From contig BBYL01000036.1 of assembly GCA_001570385.1 (NCBI GenBank), positions 1-64,000 of the forward strand: DNA of 64,000 nucleotides, read 5' to 3'. Positions within the stretch are counted from its first letter, which is position 1. Every line of letters begins with the position of its first letter. Source of the DNA: Microtetraspora glauca. GTDB taxonomy: Bacteria > Actinomycetota > Actinomycetes > Streptosporangiales > Streptosporangiaceae. This document shows, one piece after another, positions 57,034-64,000 of the stretch. The translations under genes were made by a program, and so were the position numbers. The notes under the pieces are model-generated. The model worked only from the letters and a program-made list of their open reading frames with translations. It was not told the origin of the DNA and ran no database searches.

Positions 57034-58329
57034 TCAGCCGGTGATTTCGTCCCCTGAGCGGGGTGGAGGGGCCGTCGGGCGCGCGGGCAGGCAGATGCGG
57101 TCCCGGCCGAGCTCCTTGGCCCGGTAGAGGGCGAGGTCGGCGGCGGCGAGCAGCTCGATCAGGTCGTGGCCGTGCATGTTCATGACCGCCACCCCGGCCG
57201 AGATCGTCACGGTGACCATGGCGTGGTCGGCGGGGACCGCCATGCGGCCCACTCGGGAGCGCAGCCGCTCGGCCACCCGCCTGGCCTCGGTGACGTCGGC
57301 GCGCGGCAACAGGATCACGAACTCCTCGCCGCCGAACCGGCCCACGACGTCGTAGTCGCGCAACTGGTTGCGCAGCGTGGCGGCGACCCCGATCAGCACC
57401 TGGTCGCCGACGAGGTGGCCGTAGGTGTCGTTGACCCGCTTGAAGTGATCGATGTCGACGATGAGCAGCGCGAGCGTCTCACCGGTGCGCCGGGCGCGGA
57501 CGATCTCGGTGTCGGCCTCGCGCTGCCAGGCCGCGGCGTTGAGCAGCCCGGTCTTGGGGTCGGTGCGCGCGGCGGCCTGCAACTGGGCGTGGAGCAGGCT
57601 GCGCTGCAGCAGCACGACTGGCGGCAGGGCGAGCAGAAGCAGGGCCAGGTTGAGTCCGCACGCGATGGCGACCGTGACGCCCAGGCAGAGCTCCACCGTG
57701 TCGAGCAGCGCGCTCTCGCGGTTCCAGACGAACTCACGCCACCGGGTGTCGGGATCGGCGGTCCGCACGGCGACGGCGATGAGAGCCGTGTTGAGGATCG
57801 TGAACATCGCGGCGCAGGCCACCGCCGCCACGATGGGCAGCGCCCGGCCGCTGGACAGCTCGGCGGGCACGGGTATCCACGCGTGGAACGCCACCGAGGC
57901 GGCGCAGGCCGCCACGCCGATCGCCGCGGCGCTGAAGACCCTGCGGTAGGCCACCGTGGCGCGGACGCGCACCTGCAAAAGGATCTGCAGCGGGATGGGG
58001 GCGAGCAGCGCGTACAGCGGCGGGAGAAGCAGCACGACCGGAAGCCACCAGGCCGACAGCAGGTCGCGGGACACGCCGGCCGGCATGCCCAGCCGGCGTG
58101 TGGCCTCGATGCAGACGGCACCGCACCCCGTCAGGGCGGCGAACGCGGCGACGTCGGAGATGTGGAAGGTCGTGACCGACAGGAGATACGCGATCGCGGC
58201 CAGGTCCAGCGCGACGATGCCGCAGAAGTAGGCCATGAGGGGACGGCGCTGACCCAGCAGGGGCCACCGACCGCGCCGCGAGGGCGATCCGTCCCGCGGT
58301 GTGGCCGAGGTCTGGCTAGGCGCCGTCAT
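57034..58329 (-). CDS. Membrane diguanylate cyclase (GGDEF)
   Basis: 431 residues: about six hydrophobic helices (about 30-250) of a MASE-like sensor, then a GGDEF domain (about 265-415) with GRFGGEEFVILLP, the GGEEF active site. The I-site RxxD is at RNQLRDYD just before it. Makes cyclic di-GMP, which in Streptomyces-like bacteria delays sporulation through BldD. No EAL or HD-GYP domain. ATG 58329 has GGGGAG 5 bases upstream. Confidence 0.92.
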   Translation of the reverse strand: MTAPSQTSATPRDGSPSRRGRWPLLGQRRPLMAYFCGIVALDLAAIAYLLSVTTFHISDVAAFAALTGCGAVCIEATRRLGMPAGVSRDLLSAWWLPVVLLLPPLYALLAPIPLQILLQVRVRATVAYRRVFSAAAIGVAACAASVAFHAWIPVPAELSSGRALPIVAAVACAAMFTILNTALIAVAVRTADPDTRWREFVWNRESALLDTVELCLGVTVAIACGLNLALLLLALPPVVLLQRSLLHAQLQAAARTDPKTGLLNAAAWQREADTEIVRARRTGETLALLIVDIDHFKRVNDTYGHLVGDQVLIGVAATLRNQLRDYDVVGRFGGEEFVILLPRADVTEARRVAERLRSRVGRMAVPADHAMVTVTISAGVAVMNMHGHDLIELLAAADLALYRAKELGRDRICLPARPTAPPPRSGDEITG

Positions 58330-58650
58330 CCCGTCTCCCCACGCATCCCTGCACTGTCTCCAGCGTCTCACGATGTGTAACACAATAGTTGCGGAGTGTG
58401 CGTCACGCGACGGGAACCGCTACCTTGGGCAGTCGGGCTGTCCGGGTGTCCGGACGGACTCACGAGGTAACCGCTCCTTCACGAGGGGGCCGTGTGGGAA
58501 GGGAGCAGCCATGGTGCGGGGTGTGACCTGGACCTGACGAGGGTGCTCTTGCAGCGACGCGGATGTCGCCATCGGCCGATCCCCGGACGTTCCTTGTTGG
58601 GGCACCGGCCCTGTACGGCCGATGCCCTCCCCGCCAGTTGACTCTCCGCG
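58330..58650. other. Intergenic region between diguanylate cyclase and SSB
   Basis: 321 bases with no supported protein gene. An eight-codon frame ATG...TGA (58511-58537) follows GGGAGC but there is no plus-strand gene after it. The region should hold the cyclase promoter (near 58360-58400, with an AT-rich CACAATAGTTG) and the SSB terminator. No clear long stem was found. Confidence 0.4.
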
Positions 58651-59307
58651 TCACGCGGCCAGCGTCTCGGACACGGTCTCCACCGGCCACGGCGCGTACT
58701 CCCCCGACCCCGGCGCCATGTCACCCGGCGCCATGTCACCCAACGCCTTCTCACCAGACGGCGAGCGGTCCTCCGCGTGCGCCGCGGCATCGTCCGGCCG
58801 CGGGGCCTCCTCACCCGAGCGGGATCCGGCTTCGTCCGCATGCGGCGCCTGCTCGCTCAAGTGCTGGACGGCTCTGAGCTCCCACTCGCGGGTGGTTTCC
58901 TCCATGCCGCGGCGTTCGGCGGCGCTGGGCATCGCCGCGAAGGATCGAGCGGGTTTCTCGAAAGTCGCGATGCCCCATTTGAGGTCATGCCCGACCGAGG
59001 TGGCCTCGATCTCCGCCCAGAATCGCTGCTCGCCCTGCCGGTCCTCGAACTGCTTGATGCGGAGCCTGCCGTACACGACCAGCGGGTGGCCCTTGCGCAC
59101 CGACTGGGCGACGTTGTCGGCGAGAGCGCGGTAGCAGCGGACCATGTAGTAGGTCGTGTCCTCGGTGGTCCACGTCTGGGTCTGCCGATCGAGCACCCTG
59201 CGGTTGACCGCGAGCCGCAGCGTCGTCGCCCGCGAGCCGTCGGGGAACTGGTACTGCCGGGGGTCGGCGGCGACGTTGCCGCTCAGCGTGACGTAGATGT
59301 CGCTCAT
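58651..59307 (-). CDS. Single-stranded DNA-binding protein, SsbB-like
   Basis: 218 residues: an OB-fold SSB domain (about 1-115; YVTLSGNVAADPRQYQF, TTYYMVRCYRALADNVAQSV, RIKQFEDRQG) followed by a long acidic, Ala/Pro-rich tail. The canonical acidic tip DDIPF that recruits repair proteins is missing; the chain ends ETLAA. This looks like the second SSB of actinomycetes, used in chromosome segregation at sporulation in Streptomyces. ATG 59307 has GGGAGG 6 bases upstream. Confidence 0.88.
   Translation of the reverse strand: MSDIYVTLSGNVAADPRQYQFPDGSRATTLRLAVNRRVLDRQTQTWTTEDTTYYMVRCYRALADNVAQSVRKGHPLVVYGRLRIKQFEDRQGEQRFWAEIEATSVGHDLKWGIATFEKPARSFAAMPSAAERRGMEETTREWELRAVQHLSEQAPHADEAGSRSGEEAPRPDDAAAHAEDRSPSGEKALGDMAPGDMAPGSGEYAPWPVETVSETLAA
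58712..58741 (+). repeat. 15-bp tandem repeat in the SSB tail
   Basis: GGCGCCATGTCACCC occurs twice head-to-tail (58712-58726, 58727-58741), with a degenerate third copy after. In the protein it gives GDMAPGDMAPG. Length variation is likely between strains. Confidence 0.85.
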
Positions 59308-59442
59308 CAGGTGCCTCCCAGGTCCGGACCCTCGCCGGACACCGGGACTCACTCTGACCGGCCCCCGCCCGATCCCCCGCCGCCGAATTTGGTTCTGTGG
59401 ACAACCGGCGGCCTGGGGACGACTCGCCGCGGTCGCGTCCGG

Positions 59443-61074
59443 CTACTTCCGGGACGCGGCGGCCACGGCTCCGAAGTAGTCGTTGTAGCGCCGCAGCTCG
59501 GTCTCGACGGGCGCGATCACCATCTCCTCGGCCACGGTGGACACCCGGCGGCGCATGTCCTTCTCCAGGCGGTCCCGCTCGTTCGCGGCCCCCAGGACGA
59601 CGAAGTTCCTGCTCGCCATGCCGGAGAGCGCGCCCAGGCCGAGGACGCTGGCGATCATCAGCGCGAGCCACGGCAGCACTCCGACGTCACCGAGGATCTC
59701 CGCCGGCGCCTTGCCCAGGTCGAGCACGCCGTACGCGAGGATCGACCCGGCCCAGGCGACTCCCGCGACGAACAGCACGACGAGGAGGTACTGCCAGATC
59801 TTGAGCAGCCACCACCAGCCGGGCACCCGGTCAAGAGGCGGGGCGATCTGGGACAGTTCATCGGAAAGGGTCGCGGGCAACTGGGCGGAACGCGACCGTG
59901 CCGCGTCGCGCACGCCCGCCTGCCAGACCTCCGGCATGCCCGGGGTGAGCCCGTCCGCCAGAGCCTGCACGGCGTTGTCCACCTCGGCGGGCTGCGCGCT
60001 GACGGCGCTGCCCACCAGGCTGCGGATCTCCTCCTTCACGTCACCGAGCCGCAGGCTGCTCAGCGGGTCGGGCCGCAGCCTGGCCGCCCATCGCGCGTAC
60101 GGCCAGCCGACCCAGTCGACGGAGCGGACGCCGTACACGTTCTCCATGGCCTCGCCGAGTGCGGAGACGCCGACCGCGTCGCACAGGGCGTCGATCAGCC
60201 CCGCGCGGCGTGCGTCGTCGACGACGGGCTCGACGCGCGGAATGTCGGAGACGTCCTTGGCCAGGGGCACCATGAGCCGGTCGAGATCCGCCTCCAGCCG
60301 CTGGAAGGCCGCGCGGCGGGCGGCGACCGACTCGGCGAGCACGGCCTTGAGATCGTCGACGCCGTCCCCCGTGAGGGCGGAGGTCACGACCACCCGCGGG
60401 CCGCCGACGCCTTCGTCGGCGAGCAGCTCACGCAGGTCGGCCACGCAGATCTCCCGCTCCTCGGGAGTCAGCCGGTCGGACTGGTTCAGCACGAAGACCG
60501 TCACCGCGTCGTGCCCGGCGAGCTCGGTGACGTAGCGCCGGTGCACGGAGGCGTCCGCGTACTTCTGCGGGTCGAGCACCCACACCACCAGGTCGGAGAC
60601 CTTGATCAGACGGTCGGCCTCGGTGTCGGTGAGCGCCCGGATCGAGTCGTGGTCGGGCAGGTCGAGCAGGATGAGCCCGTGCAGCGGGCTCTCGCCCTTG
60701 TCGAGCGCGCTGGCGCGGGCGAAGCGGTGGCGCCACTGGATCTGCAGCCAGTCCAGGAGCGGCCCGGCGCCGTCCAGGCCCCACACGCAGGCGTGGGTGC
60801 GCGCGGTGGTCGGCCTGCGCACTCCGGTGGGTGACAGCTCCAGACCGGAGACGGAGTTGAACAGGGACGACTTGCCGCTGCCCGTGCCTCCGGCGAGCGC
60901 GACCACCGTGTGGTCCGGGGAGAGCCTGAGCCGGTCGCCCGCGCGTACGAGCAGTTGGGCGCTCTCGGTGAGCGACGCCTGGTCGGCCCGGCCCGTGCCC
61001 AGCTCCACGATCCGCGCGAGGGCGGCGAGCCGGGCCCCCAGGGCGTGCTGGACGTCGGTGATGCTGGCAGTCAT
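59443..61074 (-). CDS. Membrane-associated Era/YfjP-like GTPase (dynamin-like partner)
   Basis: 543 residues. G1 is GGTGSGKSS (62-70), G3 is DLPDHDS and G4 is NQSD; a long helical segment follows, and two membrane helices lie at about 420-455 and 470-495. Its ATG overlaps the upstream GTPase stop (ATGA, 61071-61074). Streptomyces has an analogous pair, DynA/DynB, which act in sporulation septation; by position this is the second of such a pair (inference). The N-terminal part of the longer frame (61075-61965) is out-of-frame overlap with the neighbour. Confidence 0.88.
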   Translation of the reverse strand: MTASITDVQHALGARLAALARIVELGTGRADQASLTESAQLLVRAGDRLRLSPDHTVVALAGGTGSGKSSLFNSVSGLELSPTGVRRPTTARTHACVWGLDGAGPLLDWLQIQWRHRFARASALDKGESPLHGLILLDLPDHDSIRALTDTEADRLIKVSDLVVWVLDPQKYADASVHRRYVTELAGHDAVTVFVLNQSDRLTPEEREICVADLRELLADEGVGGPRVVVTSALTGDGVDDLKAVLAESVAARRAAFQRLEADLDRLMVPLAKDVSDIPRVEPVVDDARRAGLIDALCDAVGVSALGEAMENVYGVRSVDWVGWPYARWAARLRPDPLSSLRLGDVKEEIRSLVGSAVSAQPAEVDNAVQALADGLTPGMPEVWQAGVRDAARSRSAQLPATLSDELSQIAPPLDRVPGWWWLLKIWQYLLVVLFVAGVAWAGSILAYGVLDLGKAPAEILGDVGVLPWLALMIASVLGLGALSGMASRNFVVLGAANERDRLEKDMRRRVSTVAEEMVIAPVETELRRYNDYFGAVAAASRK

Positions 61075-64000
61075 CGTGCGACCTCGAGGTTGTACGTCGC
61101 CTGGTACAGGCGGGTGGCTGCTGCCTCGTCCGGGATTCCCGCGCCGTCGAGCGCGTCCACGTACCGCAGGGTCTCCTCGTCGAAGACCATGCCGATCCGC
61201 GCGCGCAGGTCGCTCCGGGCCTTCGCGCTGATGCTCCGCAACGACTCCGCGCCGAGGAGCCCGCGCAGCAGCCGCTGCGGCAGCGCGCCGGTCCCCGGCC
61301 CGGACGACACATCCGTGGTGCCGTATCCGAGCAGACCCACCGTGAAGATCAGGGCGAGCGACTCGACGTCGAAGGAGACGAGCCGCGCCACCGACCGCTT
61401 GGTCACGCCCTCGGTTCTGATCAGCTCGGTCACGTGGTCCTGCCAGGCGCCGATCGCGTGCGAGGTGCGCTGCACGGCGTCGTCGGAGGAGCGGCCGAGG
61501 CCCGGGGTCAGGGCCAGCCGGTCGCCCGCGCCCGCGCGCTGCCGCCAGCGCGCGACGACCTCCTCCGCGGCCCGCTGACCAGCAGAGTTGATCATGCTTT
61601 CGAGCGCGGTCCTGATCGCCTCTCTGAGTGCGCGCAACCGCTGCGGCCCCCGCGGGTTGCCCTTGCCGCCCCTGCGGAGCTGCAGGGTACGGATCAGGTC
61701 GCCGGATCCCGCGAAGTCCTGCCAGCGGGCCAGCACCTCGCCACGGAGCAGCGAGCCGTTCCTGGTGGCCTCGTCGATGTCGGCCAGCGCGCCCATGTAG
61801 GCGGCGTCCACGTCGGAGCGCAGATCGGCGCGCAGCGCCACCTGCGTTTCCAGATGCCTGGCCAGGGCGGGCACCCGGGTCCTGAAGCTGTCCAGGACGC
61901 CGTTCAGGGTCGCCTTGACGGCCGCCGCCCGCCGCTCGTCGTCCACGGAGAGGTCGGCCAGCCACATGCGCAGCTCGGTGACCTCCTTGTCGGGAAGCCG
62001 CCCGTCGGTGACCGCCGTCTCGTTGATCACGAACCGCACGGCGTCGGCAAGGCCGTACTCGTCGAGCATCCGGCCGAAGTGCTTCACGATGACGTCACGG
62101 GACTTCGCCGGCACCCGGGAGAGCACGATGACCAGGCGCGCGCCGCGTTCCTTGGCCAGCCGCAGCAGGTTCCACGAGGGCGCGTCGGCGTACCGGGACG
62201 CGGTGGTCACGAACACCCACAGGTCGGCCGCGTCGAGCATGCGGTGGGCGATCTCGTGGTGCTCCTCGACGACCGAGTCGATGTCCGGCGTGTCGAGCAG
62301 CGCCACGCCCGGCGGAAGCCGTTCGGTGGTGGACAGCACGATGCTGTCCACGCCCGCGCCCTTGGCGGGCCGGTCCAGCCGGGTCAGCCCGCCGAGCAGG
62401 TCACCCTCGGCGAACCACTCGTGGTCGTCGGGGTGGCAGACGAGCACCGGCGTTCCGGTGGTGGGGCGGCGTACCCCCGTCGCGCTCACCCGCTGTGCGG
62501 CGAGCGTGTTGACCAGGGTGGACTTGCCCGCCCCGGTGGAGCCCGCGATGACGATCAACGCGGGGGCGGTGCTCATGTGCACGCGCGGGATGACGTAGTC
62601 CTCGAGTTGGGCGAGCACCGCGGCCTGCGCCTTACGGGCCTCCTCCGCCCCCGGCACGTCCAGGCCGAAGTGCAGGTCCTCGACCGCCACGCGGAGCTGG
62701 TCGAGCGACTCCGTCAGCGCCGCGGACACCGGATCCGGCAGCGGGACCGCGCGTACCCGGCCCTCCGGAGCCTCCTCCGGCTCGTCCTCGGCGTACTCGG
62801 TGTGCGGGTCGTACCCGCTGTTCTCGGTGGACTCAGTGGTCTCGGTGGACCCAGCGCGCTCCGTGTGACCGGCCCGCTCGTCGTCCGAAAGGTCGTCCGG
62901 CCCTTCAGCGGTCTCCTGGAGGTCGGTGGGTGCTCCAGGCTCCTCGATCGCCTCGCGCCACTCGACGTCCTCGGTGTCGTCGACGTTCCCGGGCTCGGCC
63001 GCGACCAGGGCGACGTCGATCTCCTGGACGGCTTCGGTGTCCGGGGGGACTTCGGTGTCCTCGACCTGTCCGGTCCACCCGTCGGTCCCGAACCGCCCGC
63101 CCTCTTCCGGCCGCTCGACGTCACGGAGGACATCCGGGGCATCGAAGACGTCGGCACTGCCGAAATCGTGGGGCTCGACGCCCTCAGCGTCCGGTTCGCG
63201 GGTGTCGGCGCCGATCGCGTCGGTACCGGACACGTCGATGCCGGTCAGATCCGTGCCGGTCGTGCCGGACTCGCCGGAGTCGCCGGAGTCGCCGGGCGTA
63301 GGCTCGGCGCCTTCGTCCGGGTTTCCCTCGTGTACGGCGGCGCCGCCGGCGCTCACCACATGTTCGGCGCCCGCCGCGTACCCGATCTCCTCGACCGCGC
63401 TCGCCTGCGCGGCGTCGTCCGGCAGTTCGGCGTCCTGCGGGTGATCGGCACGCGCGGGCGGCTCGGTGCCCGGGTCGTGCGGGGCGCCGTCGACCGTGCT
63501 CACCGCGGGTTCGGCGTCGTCCCCGATGGTCGCCTCGGACGTGCTCTCGATGAGCGCGCCTTCCGCCGCGTCACCGTGGTCGCCTTCCGGGTCCGTGGGT
63601 ACGGCGCCCACACCGGAGTCGGCCGGCGCACCGGGCTCGGCGGGAGTGTCCGGCATCCCGACGATCTCGGAACCGGTGTTCTCGCCGCTCGCGGCCTCTT
63701 CACCGCTCGCGGGTTCCTCGGCGACGCTCTCGTCGATCGCGTGAGGCGCGTCGGCGGGGGCGGACGCCCTGGCCGGGTCGGACGACCTGACCGCGCCGAA
63801 GGCGTCCCATCCGGGAACGTCCTCGGCCACGGCGGCGAACCCGGCGCTCACCACCTCGGCCGGGTCCGGAACGTCGGCGGCTCCGGGCGCGGCGACGCCG
63901 TCCCGCACGGCGCTCGAAGCGGGTCTGGGGGCGAAGGCGTCCCATTCCGCCGAATCCTCCGGCCGCTTGCGCGTGGAGGCGGCATCCCAGAGCGAGCCCC
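61071..64000 (-). CDS. Dynamin-like GTPase with very long acidic tail (5' end off window)
   Basis: The frame is open to the right edge, so the start is not in the window; at least 976 residues are visible. The first ~430 are disordered and rich in Glu, Asp, Ala and Gly, with a recurring WDA motif (LWDAAS, EWDAFAP, GWDAFGAV) near the N-terminus. A GTPase domain follows with GSTGAGKSTL, LDTPDIDS and a hydrophobic G-domain core, then a long helical stalk. It is coupled to the downstream GTPase. A GTG at 63908 would truncate it; upstream codons read as continuous protein. Confidence 0.85.
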   Translation of the reverse strand, partial: GSLWDAASTRKRPEDSAEWDAFAPRPASSAVRDGVAAPGAADVPDPAEVVSAGFAAVAEDVPGWDAFGAVRSSDPARASAPADAPHAIDESVAEEPASGEEAASGENTGSEIVGMPDTPAEPGAPADSGVGAVPTDPEGDHGDAAEGALIESTSEATIGDDAEPAVSTVDGAPHDPGTEPPARADHPQDAELPDDAAQASAVEEIGYAAGAEHVVSAGGAAVHEGNPDEGAEPTPGDSGDSGESGTTGTDLTGIDVSGTDAIGADTREPDAEGVEPHDFGSADVFDAPDVLRDVERPEEGGRFGTDGWTGQVEDTEVPPDTEAVQEIDVALVAAEPGNVDDTEDVEWREAIEEPGAPTDLQETAEGPDDLSDDERAGHTERAGSTETTESTENSGYDPHTEYAEDEPEEAPEGRVRAVPLPDPVSAALTESLDQLRVAVEDLHFGLDVPGAEEARKAQAAVLAQLEDYVIPRVHMSTAPALIVIAGSTGAGKSTLVNTLAAQRVSATGVRRPTTGTPVLVCHPDDHEWFAEGDLLGGLTRLDRPAKGAGVDSIVLSTTERLPPGVALLDTPDIDSVVEEHHEIAHRMLDAADLWVFVTTASRYADAPSWNLLRLAKERGARLVIVLSRVPAKSRDVIVKHFGRMLDEYGLADAVRFVINETAVTDGRLPDKEVTELRMWLADLSVDDERRAAAVKATLNGVLDSFRTRVPALARHLETQVALRADLRSDVDAAYMGALADIDEATRNGSLLRGEVLARWQDFAGSGDLIRTLQLRRGGKGNPRGPQRLRALREAIRTALESMINSAGQRAAEEVVARWRQRAGAGDRLALTPGLGRSSDDAVQRTSHAIGAWQDHVTELIRTEGVTKRSVARLVSFDVESLALIFTVGLLGYGTTDVSSGPGTGALPQRLLRGLLGAESLRSISAKARSDLRARIGMVFDEETLRYVDALDGAGIPDEAAATRLYQATYNLEVAR

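Noticed and set aside
58511-58537. Eight-codon frame (MVRGVTWT) with a ribosome-binding site, possible leader peptide
   Set aside because: No plus-strand gene follows it within the next kilobases, so attenuation makes no sense.
61075-61965. 297-residue N-terminal extension of the second GTPase
   Set aside because: Overlaps the coding region of the upstream GTPase in another frame; ATG at 61074 with ATGA overlap is the real start.
62700-63900. Apparent DNA repeats near the right edge
   Set aside because: They result from a low-complexity Glu/Asp/Ala/Gly-rich protein region, not from defined repeat units or CRISPR spacers.

Overview
The window reads as a chromosomal segment of a high-GC, morphologically complex actinomycete, most likely of the order Streptosporangiales (inference). 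The reasons are the roughly 70% GC content, frequent GTG starts, a tig-clpP1-clpP2-clpX locus, and many actinobacterial signature families: DUF5753-type XRE regulators, SpoIIE-type PP2C phosphatases, Eis acetyltransferase, a mycothiol-type nitroreductase homologue and a dynamin-like GTPase pair. I see no transposase, integrase, phage gene or CRISPR array, so it looks like core chromosome with lineage-specific islands.

Layout. 1-650: the 5' end of a 16S rRNA gene (minus strand) with its leader and promoter. 0.65-7.7 kb: valS, clpX, clpP2, clpP1 and tig, all on the minus strand (tRNA charging and protein quality control). 7.8-9.5 kb: divergent XRE regulator and HATPase with a cluster of TGCAC half-sites between them. 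9.7-9.9 kb: tRNA-Gly(TCC) and tRNA-Pro(TGG). 10-14.4 kb: SDR and luciferase-like oxidoreductases flanking a 32-bp tandem repeat, then a GAF-PP2C-HATPase protein and a membrane protein. 14.5-17.8 kb: a 25-residue bL37-like ribosomal protein, a DeoR regulator coupled to galT, then a cyclic-di-AMP (ydaO-yuaA) riboswitch in front of a secreted wall-hydrolase-like protein that appears to start at CTG. 17.9-25.6 kb: hydrolase/oxidoreductase pair, small unknown proteins, a site-2 protease, a membrane PP2C phosphatase, an Eis-like acetyltransferase and rpiB. 25.7-31.1 kb: def, aldehyde dehydrogenase, a nitroreductase-like thioredoxin-fold protein and pepN. 31.3-37.4 kb: a LemA-DUF2207 unit, DUF5130, amidase and NERD proteins. 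37.4-46.5 kb: ilvD, WYL, FmdB, a MarR/MFS divergon, GNAT, HNH, prolyl oligopeptidase and purU.

The most unusual stretch is 46.6-51.4 kb. On the minus strand, an XRE-TPR regulator is coupled by a 4-base overlap to a GNAT acetyltransferase. Next comes a 24-residue basic peptide, coupled by another 4-base overlap to a 663-residue TPR protein whose N-terminal half resembles a STAND/AAA ATPase without a P-loop. A small acidic protein is encoded divergently. I cannot assign this set to a known pathway; it is the best candidate here for an undescribed system.

51.5-59.3 kb: a dense run of five hairpins, a MscS channel, a truncated haemoglobin, a GH13 alpha-glucosidase, a thioesterase, ettA, a membrane diguanylate cyclase and a second-type SSB. 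59.4-64 kb: two coupled dynamin/Era-like GTPases, the upstream one with a very long acidic N-terminal tail and open at the window edge. By analogy with Streptomyces, SSB plus paired GTPases may serve chromosome segregation and septation during sporulation (inference).
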